DNA from: Ktedonobacter sp. SOSP1-85
Lineage (GTDB): Bacteria; Chloroflexota; Ktedonobacteria; Ktedonobacterales; Ktedonobacteraceae
Length of the DNA: 64,000 nucleotides
Direction: 5' to 3'
Assembly: GCF_016587415.1 (NCBI RefSeq)
Contig: NZ_BNJI01000001.1
Coordinates: 2,581,501 to 2,645,500, forward strand
Part shown: one piece after another, positions 16,537 through 25,611 of the stretch
How the letters are laid out: each line of letters begins with the position of its first letter
Position numbering within the stretch: position 1 is the first letter of the stretch
The notes under the pieces: generated by a model
Database searches by the model: none
What the model saw: only the letters and a program-made list of their open reading frames with translations
What the model was told of the DNA's origin: nothing
Made by a program: the position numbers and the translations under genes

Positions 16537-18234
16537 CTAGAACTTCTTGAAGGTGCAGGTGACCTTGCCGAAGGAGATGGAATCGCCATCGTTCAGCTGG
16601 GTCGCCTTGTCGGGCTCCAGGCGCTTGCCATTGACCCGTGTAGAGTTGGTACTATTCAAGTCAGTCAGGGTAAAGCTGTTTCCGCTATGTTCAAAGGCGG
16701 CATGCACACGTGAAATGGTATCCGCGCCCTGTTTGCTGCTCAGATCAACATCGGGGCGAATACCACCCAGATCATTATCATAGCGGCCAACGGCGGCTGA
16801 CTCGCCCTTTAGCTGCACTTGAGAGCCATCGCTAAAGATGAGTGCACCCCAGGCTGGACCTGCTGCGTTGGAGACTTGAGGGGCAGGCTGAGCATGCCCA
16901 GCCGCGCGAGGCGACGGAGGCTGTTGCGCGGGCTGAACCAGGTTGGCCTTGCTGCCCTGCTGCTCTTGCTTCTGCTGCATCTGCTGTTGCAGGTGCGCAG
17001 GCGGGGTGTAGTAGACCTCCTCTTTCTTAGGCTGCTGAGAGGGAGTCTCCTTCGCGGGTGCAGGTGTAGGGGCCGTGTTGGGAACAGTAGGCTGTGAAGC
17101 AGTCGCCTGGCTCTGCTGATTTGAAGGCACATAGTACTGGATCTCAGGCTTCTTGGGCGCGGGCGCTGCTTCCTTCTTCTCTGTACCCTGCACATACTTT
17201 ACCGTCGGCTGTGGCGCGACCGTAGGATTCTGCGGCGTTGGTGGCACATATTCCGGCGACGCGGGGCGCTGCGATGGCTGCTGACCTGGGAAGATTGTCG
17301 ACTCCACCACACTGGGCTGCGGCTGCGCGGGCGGCGTATAGGTTGGTGTGGGTGGTGGCGTATACACTGGCGCCGGTGGTGGCGTCGGAGGTGTATAGGT
17401 TGGCTGCGGCGCCGGTGACGGCGTCGGCGGGGTATACGTCACGCGTGGCTGGGGAGCCGGTACTGTGGGCTGAGCAGGCTGAGATGCGGCCTGTGAGGCG
17501 ATCGTATGAAACGTTGATGCTCCGCACTTAGGGCAGAAGGCCGCTCCATCCTTGACCTCCGAGTTACAGCGTGAACAGTAGAGCTTGGGAGGCGTCAACG
17601 AACGGCCACAGCCGGAGCAGAAGGTATCGCCCGGCTCATAGGGCGTATTACAGTTCTGACAGCGCAAACCACCTGTCGCGGGAGCCTGCATCATTGGCTG
17701 GGGTGGCCTCGCCATGGGTGGGGCCGGAGGCATATCCCGGTTCTGTGGAACATAGTACGGCTGTTGCGCTCCCGAAGGAGGCGTTATCGACTGCTGCACC
17801 TGGGGCAGTAGCTGGTAGGGGACAGGACCAGGCATGATTCCTGGGCGCTGCTGGCGCACCAGGCCATCAGTCATATTCAACACCTGGTTGCTCAGGCTCG
17901 CCTGCCGCAGAGCACCTACACCAGCCGTCAGTGCCAGCGGCCAGAGGATGGGCAACGCTACAATACCCACGGCTCCGACAGCCGCCTTATCGATCCACTT
18001 CTGCTGACCAATCATCGCCAGCACACCACCAGTTGTGCGCTGCAACGTCAGAGAGAGCGCGGCCTGCATACCAATAATGGCCTCGAAATCGCCGCCTTTC
18101 TTCAACTGCACCAGCATCTGGTCTTTATTACCAATACTTTGCGCCTGGTACCCCTGGGCCATGTAGGCATTTACCATGTCTCTGGCAAGGCGTTCAATAT
18201 CGATATCCTCTGAGTTATAAAAACGGGCATCCAT
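16537..18234 (-). CDS. Double zinc-ribbon protein with C-terminal FHA domain
   Basis: A 565-residue protein. The N-terminal 130 residues form an unrecognised domain ending in a hydrophobic stretch (GIVALPILWPLALTAGVGAL), perhaps membrane-associated. Two Cys4 zinc ribbons follow (CQNCNTPYEPGDTFCSGCG and CSRCNSEVKDGAAFCPKCG), then about 190 residues rich in Pro/Gln/Thr. The C-terminal FHA domain has GRYDNDLGG, SRVHAAFE and LNSTNSTRVNG. FHA domains bind phosphothreonine peptides, so it is probably a target or scaffold in Ser/Thr kinase signalling. The Thr/Pro-rich linker could itself be phosphorylated. No kinase gene is adjacent. Confidence 0.8.
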   Translation of the reverse strand: MDARFYNSEDIDIERLARDMVNAYMAQGYQAQSIGNKDQMLVQLKKGGDFEAIIGMQAALSLTLQRTTGGVLAMIGQQKWIDKAAVGAVGIVALPILWPLALTAGVGALRQASLSNQVLNMTDGLVRQQRPGIMPGPVPYQLLPQVQQSITPPSGAQQPYYVPQNRDMPPAPPMARPPQPMMQAPATGGLRCQNCNTPYEPGDTFCSGCGRSLTPPKLYCSRCNSEVKDGAAFCPKCGASTFHTIASQAASQPAQPTVPAPQPRVTYTPPTPSPAPQPTYTPPTPPPAPVYTPPPTPTYTPPAQPQPSVVESTIFPGQQPSQRPASPEYVPPTPQNPTVAPQPTVKYVQGTEKKEAAPAPKKPEIQYYVPSNQQSQATASQPTVPNTAPTPAPAKETPSQQPKKEEVYYTPPAHLQQQMQQKQEQQGSKANLVQPAQQPPSPRAAGHAQPAPQVSNAAGPAWGALIFSDGSQVQLKGESAAVGRYDNDLGGIRPDVDLSSKQGADTISRVHAAFEHSGNSFTLTDLNSTNSTRVNGKRLEPDKATQLNDGDSISFGKVTCTFKKF

Positions 18235-18541
18235 CTAAAATCCTCCAACAAAGCGTTACAGCCAGCGAAGCCTCTTCTCTCTCCTCACTCCCATCTTACC
18301 GGTTATATGTCACATAGGAAAGTATCGTTCTGGAGGTACTACGTTTCTATCGCGTGAAAGTTGTAGTGTGGGTGTGATGGCAGTGGCAGGCCAAAGCCCT
18401 ACCACTGCCATCACACCCACACTACGCAATTTGAGCGCCACAAGCGCGAAGAGGAGTGAGATAGCTCGCTTGAGATGCTATAATGGAGAACGCAAATCGA
18501 GGGTCAAAATCTAATGCCTGTTGCCAGTAGGGAAAGAGTCT
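18235..18541. promoter_or_regulatory. Divergent region between FHA and PadR genes
   Basis: It contains the palindrome at 18363-18425 and a TATAAT at 18479-18484 that could be the -10 of the PadR gene. No gene was seen. Confidence 0.4.
18363..18425. repeat. Long palindrome between divergent genes
   Basis: Arms of about 28 bp (GTAGTGTGGGTGTGATGGC...) with one mismatch and a short loop. Both neighbouring genes start away from it, so it is not a gene-end terminator. It could be an operator-like site, an insulating terminator, or a mobile repeat. Confidence 0.6.
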
Positions 18542-19162
18542 ATGCACGAACCACTAGAGCAAGATAGACATGAGCCAGCGGAAACCAATGGGGGAGAACC
18601 GTCCGCGCGCAACCGTCTGCGCTATATTATCCTGGGACTACTCTGGGCACACCCAATGAGTGGCTACGACATCAAGCAAGCCTTTGATCGCGCCATCGCA
18701 AGCTACTGGAACGCGGGCAACAGCCAGATTTATACCACACTCAAGAGTTTAAGCCAGGCTGGACTGGTAGAATCCGAGGTCATCGTGCAGACGGCGCGCC
18801 CTAATCGCAAGGTCTATCGCCTGACCGAGGCCGGACAAACCGAGCTTGAACAGTGGCTTGAAGAGGAAGTTCCAGATCGCTTCACCAAGGATGAATTTCT
18901 CACTAAACTCTTCTTCTGTGGTGAGACCAGCGATGAGATCGCGCTTCACCACCTCCAGCATCACCGCGAGAGCCTGCTCCAGCAATTAGCCTATATGGAA
19001 CGGGTCAAACAGCAGTACGCCTCGCGCCCAACGCGTCGTCCTCGCCTGCTTGAATACCAGATGCTGGTACGCGAGTATAAAGAGGCGGTACTTAAAGCCG
19101 GGCTGGAAGTCACAGAGCACGCAATTGAGCGCCTGAACGATCAGACACCCGAACGCCCTTAA
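18542..19162 (+). CDS. PadR-family transcriptional regulator
   Basis: A 206-residue PadR protein. The N-terminal winged helix (ILGLLWAHPMSGYDIKQAF, SQIYTTLKSLSQAGLVES, VYRLTEAGQTEL) is followed by a C-terminal helical dimerisation region with Vir_C-like character (LLQQLAYMERVKQQY). PadR proteins usually repress a nearby transporter or detoxification gene in response to a small molecule. Here the next gene, 34 bp downstream, is a YqeK-like hydrolase. The ATG at 18542 was preferred over a TTG at 18521 because GTAGGGAAAG precedes it. Confidence 0.9.
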   Translation: MHEPLEQDRHEPAETNGGEPSARNRLRYIILGLLWAHPMSGYDIKQAFDRAIASYWNAGNSQIYTTLKSLSQAGLVESEVIVQTARPNRKVYRLTEAGQTELEQWLEEEVPDRFTKDEFLTKLFFCGETSDEIALHHLQHHRESLLQQLAYMERVKQQYASRPTRRPRLLEYQMLVREYKEAVLKAGLEVTEHAIERLNDQTPERP

Positions 19163-19196
19163 GCGCCAGTATAGAAAGAGCAGGATACTCTCTAAC

Positions 19197-19835
19197 ATGA
19201 TGCAAGATGCACCGCTTTCCTCGCCGCTCCTGGAAGATTTACGCCAATCCATCACCCTGACAGGAGATACAGGACACGACGTCGCCACCTTTCTCATCGT
19301 CCACGGTTGCCCACAGACAGCCAGGCATTGTGGCAAGGTCGCGACAGAAGCCCGGCGTGTCGCCCTCCTGGTCGGCGCGGACCCGGCGCTTGCCGAGGTC
19401 TCAGGCTGGCTACACGACATAAGCGCGATCTTCCCCACACCAGAACGCGTCAAAATAGCCTACCAGTTGGGTATTCCCGTCCTACCCGAAGAAGCAGCTT
19501 TCCCCATGATCGTTCACCAGAAGCTCTCACGCGTCCTCGCCGCCCAGGTCTTTCAGATTATCCAACCAGAGGTCTTGAGCGCGGTCGAGTGCCATACCAC
19601 ACTCAAGTGCGACGCCAGCCAGCTCGACAAAGTGCTCTTCGTAGCGGACAAGCTGGCCTGGGACCAGCCAGGACAGGCCCCCTTTCACGAAGGCATGCAA
19701 GCAGCACTAGAAATCTCGCTGGACGCGGCCACCTTCTTCTATTTGCGCTATATGTGGGAGCGCCGCGAACAGCTCGCAGTCCTTCATCCCTGGTTACATG
19801 ATGCATATTTCCAAATGCTACAATCCAAATTTTAA
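19197..19835 (+). CDS. YqeK-like HD-domain phosphohydrolase
   Basis: A 212-residue HD-superfamily protein. The metal-binding pattern matches the YqeK family: ARHCGKVATEA, GADPALAEVSGWLHDIS, VHQKLSRVLAAQVF, ECHTTLK and DKVLFVADKLAW. YqeK enzymes symmetrically cleave diadenosine tetraphosphate to ADP. The residues needed for the metal site (His, His-Asp, His, Asp) appear to be present. It follows the PadR gene after 34 bp and is probably co-transcribed. Substrate assignment is by family resemblance only. Confidence 0.75.
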   Translation: MMQDAPLSSPLLEDLRQSITLTGDTGHDVATFLIVHGCPQTARHCGKVATEARRVALLVGADPALAEVSGWLHDISAIFPTPERVKIAYQLGIPVLPEEAAFPMIVHQKLSRVLAAQVFQIIQPEVLSAVECHTTLKCDASQLDKVLFVADKLAWDQPGQAPFHEGMQAALEISLDAATFFYLRYMWERREQLAVLHPWLHDAYFQMLQSKF

Positions 19836-19899
19836 ATCCATAAAAGCAAAAGCTGCCTAAAGAACCTTTAGGACATTTTATAAAGACACATATTGATAC

Positions 19900-19929
19900 T
19901 TGACAGTTGATGAGGTACTCACTTATAGT
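19900..19929 (+). promoter_or_regulatory. Sigma-70-type promoter of the TM2 gene
   Basis: TTGACA at 19900-19905, an 18-bp spacer and TATAGT at 19924-19929, about 90 bp before the start at 20019. It lies in an AT-rich gap after the YqeK-like gene. Confidence 0.6.
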
Positions 19930-20018
19930 TCCTTCGTGAGTAGCAAATATTCACAATAATAATTCTTCTCTTAAAATAAAAAGTGCTTCAAGCAAAGCCA
20001 CGAAGGGATTTATGCATC

Positions 20019-20429
20019 ATGGACCAGCAGCCTAACCAGCAACCACAGTATCAACAGCCCCCTTTCCAGCAGCCTCCCTTTCAGCAGGGTTATCCTCAAC
20101 AAGGTCAACCGGGTTATCAGCAGCCTCCCTTCCAGCAGGGTTATCCTCAACAGGGTCAACCGGGCTATCAGCAGCCTCCCTTCCAGCAAGGTTATCCCCA
20201 GCCGGGCTATCCTCAGCAGGGGAAAGATTGGTTGATAACGCTGCTCCTGTCGATTTTCCTGGGTGGGCTGGGCATCCATCGCTTTTACGTTGGTAAGACT
20301 GGCACCGGCGTCGCTATGTTGCTTACCGGTGGTGGCTGCGGCATCTGGGCGCTTATCGATATTATTATGATTGCATCGGGCAGCTTCACCGACGCCAACG
20401 GTCAGCCACTCGTCCGCAACAACGTGTAG
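20019..20429 (+). CDS. TM2-domain membrane protein with PQ-rich repeats
   Basis: A 136-residue protein. The first 75 residues are Pro/Gln/Gly/Tyr-rich and contain a 17-residue unit ([17 protein letters not shown]) repeated two and a half times. A TM2 domain follows ([18 protein letters not shown], then [22 protein letters not shown]): two membrane helices joined by the typical DRF-like turn GIHRFYVGK. The frame is open upstream to 19983, but the ATG at 20019 has AAGGGA in front. The function of TM2 proteins is unclear. The next gene follows after seven bases. Confidence 0.85.
   Translation: MDQQPNQQPQYQQPPFQQPPFQQGYPQQGQPGYQQPPFQQGYPQQGQPGYQQPPFQQGYPQPGYPQQGKDWLITLLLSIFLGGLGIHRFYVGKTGTGVAMLLTGGGCGIWALIDIIMIASGSFTDANGQPLVRNNV
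20067..20195 (+). repeat. 51-bp in-frame tandem repeat
   Basis: Units at 20067-20117 and 20118-20168 differ at only a few bases, and a partial third unit starts at 20169. The repeat encodes the PQ-rich N-terminus of the TM2 protein, so copy number may vary between strains. Confidence 0.8.
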
Positions 20430-20436
20430 TTCAGCT

Positions 20437-20736
20437 ATGCGCATAGAGAAACACATTGCGCGAGGGAAGGCAGGATGGCTCATTCTCCTCCCCTTACTTT
20501 TCTTCCTGGTACCGACCTCCTGGCTTGAGGCCCATCCTCCAGTCTGCCTCTCGCGCCTCATTTTCAAGCGTCGCTGTCCCGGCTGTGGCATGACGCGGGC
20601 CATCTCCTGCGCCATCCATGGTCAGTTTCGCAAGGCCTGGCACTACAATAAGCTCGTCGTGATCGTCCTGCCTCTCCTGACACAGAGCTGGCTGCGCGAA
20701 GTGCTGCGTCAATATTTCCACTGGCCTCATCTTTAG
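20437..20736 (+). CDS. DUF2752 membrane protein
   Basis: A 99-residue protein with the DUF2752 signature CPGCGMTRA, followed by HGQFRKAWHYN. Two hydrophobic segments (GWLILLPLLFFLVPTSW and LVVIVLPLLTQSWL) flank it. The function of this family is not known. It starts seven bases after the TM2 stop, so the two membrane proteins probably form an operon; TM2 and DUF2752 genes often neighbour each other. The ATG at 20437 is favoured over an upstream in-frame start that overlaps the TM2 gene. Confidence 0.85.
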   Translation: MRIEKHIARGKAGWLILLPLLFFLVPTSWLEAHPPVCLSRLIFKRRCPGCGMTRAISCAIHGQFRKAWHYNKLVVIVLPLLTQSWLREVLRQYFHWPHL

Positions 20737-20775
20737 ATAGTGTGGGCGCATAAGAAACCTGGAGAAAAAGAGAAC

Positions 20776-20803
20776 GGCCTGGCACGCTTCTTTGTGCCAG
20801 GCC
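20776..20803. terminator. Bidirectional terminator hairpin
   Basis: GGCCTGGCAC/GTGCCAGGCC with an eight-base loop, followed by ATTTTG. It lies between the convergent DUF2752 and aminopeptidase genes. Confidence 0.75.
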
Positions 20804-20822
20804 ATTTTGTAGATTGTAATGC

Positions 20823-23492
20823 TTAGGAGAGGCGGGCCTCCAGGCCTGTGACTTGCTCGCGGAGCTTGCGATTCTCAGCGCGTAGCTCGTCGAGATCTTT
20901 CCGCACCTGGTTAAGCTGTTCCTCGCCCTTGTCGCTGCTACGCAGGTTGTGTGCGGCCCAGCGCATGGCGCGCTGCACGCCATCCTCCGTCTCGCGGCTA
21001 GCAACGCTTTCCAGCACCGGAATAGCACGCTTCTCACCAAGCGAGAGCAAGGCCCAGGCCGCGGTGGCGCGGGCAGGCCCCCAGGTATCATGCTCGGCGG
21101 CATGCATAAGGGCAGTCACAGCTCGCTGACGCGCCGCTTCGCTATATTCATGGCGTAGACTACCAATTGTGAGGAAAGCCATCATCGCGCCGCGACGAAG
21201 CATGATATAGTTGCTCGTATCGCTCAAATAGGCGATCAGGATGTCAATGACACGATCATCGCCAGTAGCGGCAAGGCCATTAAAGATGCCGCCCTGTACA
21301 TTGTAGTTCCAGGAGGGGCGCTCCAGGGCCTTTGTTAGCAGTTCAATGTTGCCTTCGGTGCGCGTTTTACCCAGCGCAACCGCAGATGCTGACTCGACGC
21401 GATAGCTTACATCGCCGCCCTCAACCACGGGACGCAGAGCCTCGACAGAGCGCTGGGCCAGTTCACCATGTGTGTGCGCCGGGAACTCTCCGAGAGCCGT
21501 AGCAATTGCAGCACGCACACGTGAGTACTCCTTCACATCCAGCTCTCTAAAGGCTTGAATGAGGATATCCTGTGCCTCGGCCGTGCCGTGCTTGGCAATG
21601 CCTTCGGCGGCGGTGGTGCGCACGCCCCAGAAAGCATCGCTGTTCAATGCGTTGGTGAGAGCGGTCAGCGCTTGTGGCTCGCGGCGGTCGGCAAGAGCCT
21701 CGGCAGCTTCAACCCGACCCAGGATATCGGCGTCATGCTCAAGCTGGTAGACGAGCAGATGAGTGGGGCGCTCAAACTTTAGCGACTTCAGCAGGCGACC
21801 CTCGGGATCGAAGCGTACCATCACTGGCTCACGCTCCAGTGGCAGGTAGAAGGTCTGCTCGACCTCGCCATCCTCGCCCAGGGTGACGTGCAGCGGGATC
21901 GTACGTGTCTCGTCGCTTCCCTCCGAGGCGGGAATGGTAAAGGCGATCTCGGCTGGCACTTTGAAGCAGGGCGTCAGATCGTCGACCTTCTGCGCCTGGC
22001 GCACCTTGACCTTCGCCAGTTTATGCTGTCCATCCCAGGAATAGCTGACCTCGAACTCGGGATAGCCACCGCTGTAGATCCACTGATGGAAGAAATGCGC
22101 CAGGCTGCGACCCGTGCTCTCCTCAAGTGCACGCTCCAGGTCTGCGGTGATGACTTCACGCGTACGGTTGCGCTCCAGATACGACTTGATACCACGGCGG
22201 AAGGCGCTATCCCCAAGCTGGTTGCGCAGCATATGCAGGACCCAGGCGCCCTTGTTATAGATGTGTCCATCAAAGAGCTCAAAGCCCTGGTTATAGTATT
22301 TATGATAGACAACCGGGCGACGATAGCGGCGATCCTCATTCTGGTAGCCCTTGCGCGTCTGCAACATCTCCCATTTGAAGTAGTCCTCGCCCTGGTCATG
22401 GCCGGTCCACAGGTGCTCGAAGTAGGTCGCGAAGCCTTCATTCAGCCAGGCATTGGGCCAGTCACGGCAGGTCACCAGATCACCAAACCACTGGTGCGCC
22501 AGTTCGTGCGCGGTCACCGAGACGAACTCGGGGGCCATATCCAGGTTGGCCTTCTGGTCGAAGAGCAAGCCAAAGCTATGCGTCGTGGCCGTGGTATGCT
22601 CCATGGCACCCGTATAGATCTCGACCACGGTCTGGTCATAGTTGTCATACGGATACTCGACGCCAGTATACTCGGAGAAGAAGCCCATCATATCTGGGGT
22701 CTTTCCCATATACAGGCGCGCGTCGTCCGCGCGGTCCTTACGCACATAGTAGGAGACCGGCTTGCCCTTATACTCATCCTTAATCACAGCAAAGTCGCCC
22801 ACGACGAGCGAGATCAGGTAGGCGGCATGAGGCACGGCATGCAGCCAGTGGTGTGTCTTTGTCTCGCCATTGTCAACGACCTTCAACAGGTTACCATTGG
22901 CGATGGTAATAAACTGTGAGGGCGCGGTCACCAGGAACTCGGTTGTGGCACGGTCGTTGGGGGAGTCATGGCAGGGGAACCAGTAGGAATGATACTGTGG
23001 CTGACCAAAGGTATAGGCCTGCACTGGGCGCGTGGGGTCTTCGGGCGCGGGCTTGACGAAGTGCAAGCCATTGCGCGGCCTGGTATGATAGGTCACCGCG
23101 ACTGTGAATTCTTCGCCATGCTTGTAAGGGCGGTCGAGTTCGATATGCAGCTTCTTCTCGCCGAGGCTATAATTCAGTTCTGAACCATCCGCGAGTGCAA
23201 CTTTATCAATCGAGAGCTCAATCGCATCAAAGGTGACACTCTTGGCCTCTTCATAGAGGGCCGTGAAGGTTGTGTAGATGGTACCGCTGATCACTTCCTG
23301 ATCAAAGTCCAGCGCGATATCCAATTTGACGTGTTTAACGTCGCCAGGGCGATCAGGTGCGTAGTGCAGCGTATCGCCGGGCAATTCATAGTTGCGCGCG
23401 GTCGGATTGGGCAATGCCTCCTGGCCCTGCATAAACAGCAGGCTATAGCCATTCCCGAGGTCTACAGAGTGTGCTCTGGTACAGTGTGTCAA
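20823..23492 (-). CDS. M1-family zinc aminopeptidase with HEAT-like C-terminus
   Basis: An 889-residue gluzincin. It has a beta-sandwich N-terminal domain, the substrate-binding motif as GAMEH (not the usual GAMEN), HELAHQWFGD and NEGFATYFE. The two zinc histidines, the catalytic Glu and the distal Glu are therefore intact. From about residue 620 there are HEAT-like helical repeats (AEALADRREPQALTALTNAL and others), and the protein ends in a short coiled coil (LDELRAENRKLREQV). It probably trims N-terminal residues from peptides. No signal peptide is evident. The start is a TTG at 23492 with GAGGAG eight bases upstream; no in-frame ATG is better placed. Confidence 0.93.
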   Translation of the reverse strand: MTHCTRAHSVDLGNGYSLLFMQGQEALPNPTARNYELPGDTLHYAPDRPGDVKHVKLDIALDFDQEVISGTIYTTFTALYEEAKSVTFDAIELSIDKVALADGSELNYSLGEKKLHIELDRPYKHGEEFTVAVTYHTRPRNGLHFVKPAPEDPTRPVQAYTFGQPQYHSYWFPCHDSPNDRATTEFLVTAPSQFITIANGNLLKVVDNGETKTHHWLHAVPHAAYLISLVVGDFAVIKDEYKGKPVSYYVRKDRADDARLYMGKTPDMMGFFSEYTGVEYPYDNYDQTVVEIYTGAMEHTTATTHSFGLLFDQKANLDMAPEFVSVTAHELAHQWFGDLVTCRDWPNAWLNEGFATYFEHLWTGHDQGEDYFKWEMLQTRKGYQNEDRRYRRPVVYHKYYNQGFELFDGHIYNKGAWVLHMLRNQLGDSAFRRGIKSYLERNRTREVITADLERALEESTGRSLAHFFHQWIYSGGYPEFEVSYSWDGQHKLAKVKVRQAQKVDDLTPCFKVPAEIAFTIPASEGSDETRTIPLHVTLGEDGEVEQTFYLPLEREPVMVRFDPEGRLLKSLKFERPTHLLVYQLEHDADILGRVEAAEALADRREPQALTALTNALNSDAFWGVRTTAAEGIAKHGTAEAQDILIQAFRELDVKEYSRVRAAIATALGEFPAHTHGELAQRSVEALRPVVEGGDVSYRVESASAVALGKTRTEGNIELLTKALERPSWNYNVQGGIFNGLAATGDDRVIDILIAYLSDTSNYIMLRRGAMMAFLTIGSLRHEYSEAARQRAVTALMHAAEHDTWGPARATAAWALLSLGEKRAIPVLESVASRETEDGVQRAMRWAAHNLRSSDKGEEQLNQVRKDLDELRAENRKLREQVTGLEARLS

Positions 23493-23785
23493 GGTTATAG
23501 CTCCTCTTGCGTGAAATAATCTGACAACGGAAGAACAGTCCCACTACCACACAGCCACCAACCCATACAGGCCCAACCCAGAGTCTTGATCTGACACTTC
23601 TGGGTTCTCTCTAGCTGTAACTCATCCCTGGTATTTCACTAGTATATCATCTTTATTGAATGTTATCCGCCCACAAACTTTGCGCAAAGGACAGGCATAT
23701 AGTTTAGGGCCAGATCTTGAACATATCTTGCTTTTCACCGTAGAGTATTATGTGTGATCCTTCTTGTTGGCAGAAAGGCTCTTCT
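23493..23785. promoter_or_regulatory. Divergent promoter region, aminopeptidase and UbiB-like genes
   Basis: AT-rich near 23620-23690. A TATTAT near 23745 could serve as the -10 of the UbiB-like gene. No gene or repeat was seen. Confidence 0.3.
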
Positions 23786-25489
23786 ATGAGAAATGAACCA
23801 CGTGGTATGAATAGATTTGCGCAATTCTTGCGTTTCTTACGTGTATCGCGCCTGTTGTTATGGACGCTCTGGATTATTTACCGAGAGCGTCAGCGGGTGG
23901 TAAAAGCGCGGCAGCGTGGCAACTACGAGGTACAGCCGAATATCGAGGTGCTGTTAAAGGTCCTGCGCGCCTTTAGAGCCACCGCCCTCCAGTTGGGCGT
24001 GCTGATGATTAAGCTGGGGCAGTTCTTGAGCGCGCGCGCGGATATCCTGCCAGAGCAGGCCCTCTCCGTGCTGGCCGATTTGCAGGACGAGGTTCCGCCT
24101 GCCCCCTTTGAGCATGTGGCCGCGGTCATTGAGGCGGAGTATGGCAAGCCACTCACAGAGATTTTCAGCTCCTTTGAGGAGCAGTGCACGGCGGCGGCCT
24201 CACTGGGCCAGGTTCACCGGGCTACGCTGGCCAGTACAGGCGAGACAGTCGCAGTTAAGGTACAGCGCCCACACATCACGCAACTGGTGGGGATGGACCT
24301 GAGCACGTTGCGCTTTGTCATCTGGGTCGTGAATCGCTTCTTCCAGAGCGACTTTATTGATTTGAAGGGACTCTATCGAGAGTTTCGTCGCACCGTCTAT
24401 GAAGAGATCGACTATGTGACTGAGGCGACGAACGCCAAACGCTTTCGCGAGATGTTTCGTGAAGATCCAACCATTTATATTCCCCATGTCTATGAGGAGT
24501 ATATTTCTAAGCGCGTGCTAGTACTGGAATGGATCGATGGCATTAAGGTCAATGACTACGCGGCACTGGACGCGGGAGGCTATTCGCGCCTGGAGATCGC
24601 CAACCGCACAGTGCGCGCCTACTTTTACCAATTCTTTGAAGAGGGCTTTTTTCATGCTGATCCCCATCCTGGGAACATCTTTGTCAAGAAGAATTCGCCC
24701 TCTGATGACCCGGTGATAGCATTTCTGGATTTTGGCATGGTCGGCTCGCTTACGGGCAGCATGAAGCGCGCCATCCGCGACCTCTTCCTCGGGCTGGTCT
24801 TAAGCGATTCCAAAAAGATGGTGGACTCGCTGCTTAAGTTGGGTTTTGTGGGAGAAGGGGCGAATCAGGCCGCACTGGAACAAGCCCTGGATATTATGCT
24901 GGAGCACTATTTCGGCATGACGCTGGGCCAGGTGCGCGAACTGGAGGTATCGGATGTGGCCCATGACCTGGACACACTGCTCTATGGGCAACCATTCCGT
25001 ATCCCCTCACAATTTGCCTTCGCGGGACGCGCGGTAAGCACACTGGTAGGCGTCTCAACTGGCCTGGCTCCCAACTTCAACTTTGTGGATGTGGCGACTC
25101 CCTACGCACGTAAGTTCCTAAAGTTGGACGCTGAAGGCATCAGCCAGACTGCCCAGAATATCCTCAAGGAGGCCATAGACGCTGGGCAGGTGCTGCTGGA
25201 GCTTCCAAAATCCGTCAACCGGCTTATTGGCAAGATAGAGGCGGGTCAGGTAGAGGTGAGGCTGGCAAATCTTCCCGGCAATAATAGTCGCTCACGCAGA
25301 GCACGCCAGCGCAATGGCGCGGCAATGAGTACAGGGGGGAGCGGTGTTGGAGGTCTGACCTGGAGTTTCTTCTTCGGCGCCTCGCTCGCGGCTGGAGTCT
25401 ATCTGACAAACCTCCATCAAGGGCTTCCCGGCTGGTTCTGCCTGGGGATCGCGGGTGTCAGCGCCCTCGGACTGTTATTCAGACGCTAA
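23786..25489 (+). CDS. ABC1/UbiB-family atypical kinase
   Basis: A 567-residue UbiB-type protein. It has the KxGQ motif (IKLGQFLSARADILP), AAASLGQVHRA in place of a P-loop, VAVKVQRP with the ATP-binding Lys, FFHADPHPGN as the catalytic loop and FLDFGMVG as the DFG. Two C-terminal membrane helices (LTWSFFFGASLAAGVYL and GWFCLGIAGVSALGLLF) anchor it. Members support quinone or lipid metabolism by an ATPase activity. The ATG at 23786 has AAAGG at a good distance and is preferred over 23750. Confidence 0.92.
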   Translation: MRNEPRGMNRFAQFLRFLRVSRLLLWTLWIIYRERQRVVKARQRGNYEVQPNIEVLLKVLRAFRATALQLGVLMIKLGQFLSARADILPEQALSVLADLQDEVPPAPFEHVAAVIEAEYGKPLTEIFSSFEEQCTAAASLGQVHRATLASTGETVAVKVQRPHITQLVGMDLSTLRFVIWVVNRFFQSDFIDLKGLYREFRRTVYEEIDYVTEATNAKRFREMFREDPTIYIPHVYEEYISKRVLVLEWIDGIKVNDYAALDAGGYSRLEIANRTVRAYFYQFFEEGFFHADPHPGNIFVKKNSPSDDPVIAFLDFGMVGSLTGSMKRAIRDLFLGLVLSDSKKMVDSLLKLGFVGEGANQAALEQALDIMLEHYFGMTLGQVRELEVSDVAHDLDTLLYGQPFRIPSQFAFAGRAVSTLVGVSTGLAPNFNFVDVATPYARKFLKLDAEGISQTAQNILKEAIDAGQVLLELPKSVNRLIGKIEAGQVEVRLANLPGNNSRSRRARQRNGAAMSTGGSGVGGLTWSFFFGASLAAGVYLTNLHQGLPGWFCLGIAGVSALGLLFRR

Positions 25490-25523
25490 GCATGACTTCT
25501 CGCACCTGCGGTGCTCGCCTTAA

Positions 25524-25588
25524 TAAAGTAGATGGAGGCTAGATGTGAGTTGTATGCGACAACTCACATCTAGCCTCCATCTACTTTA
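25524..25588. terminator. Bidirectional terminator palindrome
   Basis: 30-bp perfect arms with a five-base loop between convergent UbiB-like and MBL genes. A CGCACCTGCGGTGCTCG hairpin at about 25501-25517 precedes it and resembles the one next to the valS leader palindrome. Confidence 0.75.
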
Positions 25589-25611
25589 AGAGAGAAGGCG
25601 TCAGTGGATTC

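Noticed and set aside
21888..22919. Plus-strand ORF (343 codons) opposite the M1 aminopeptidase
   Set aside because: It is antisense to a clear protease gene, without motifs or a ribosome-binding site.
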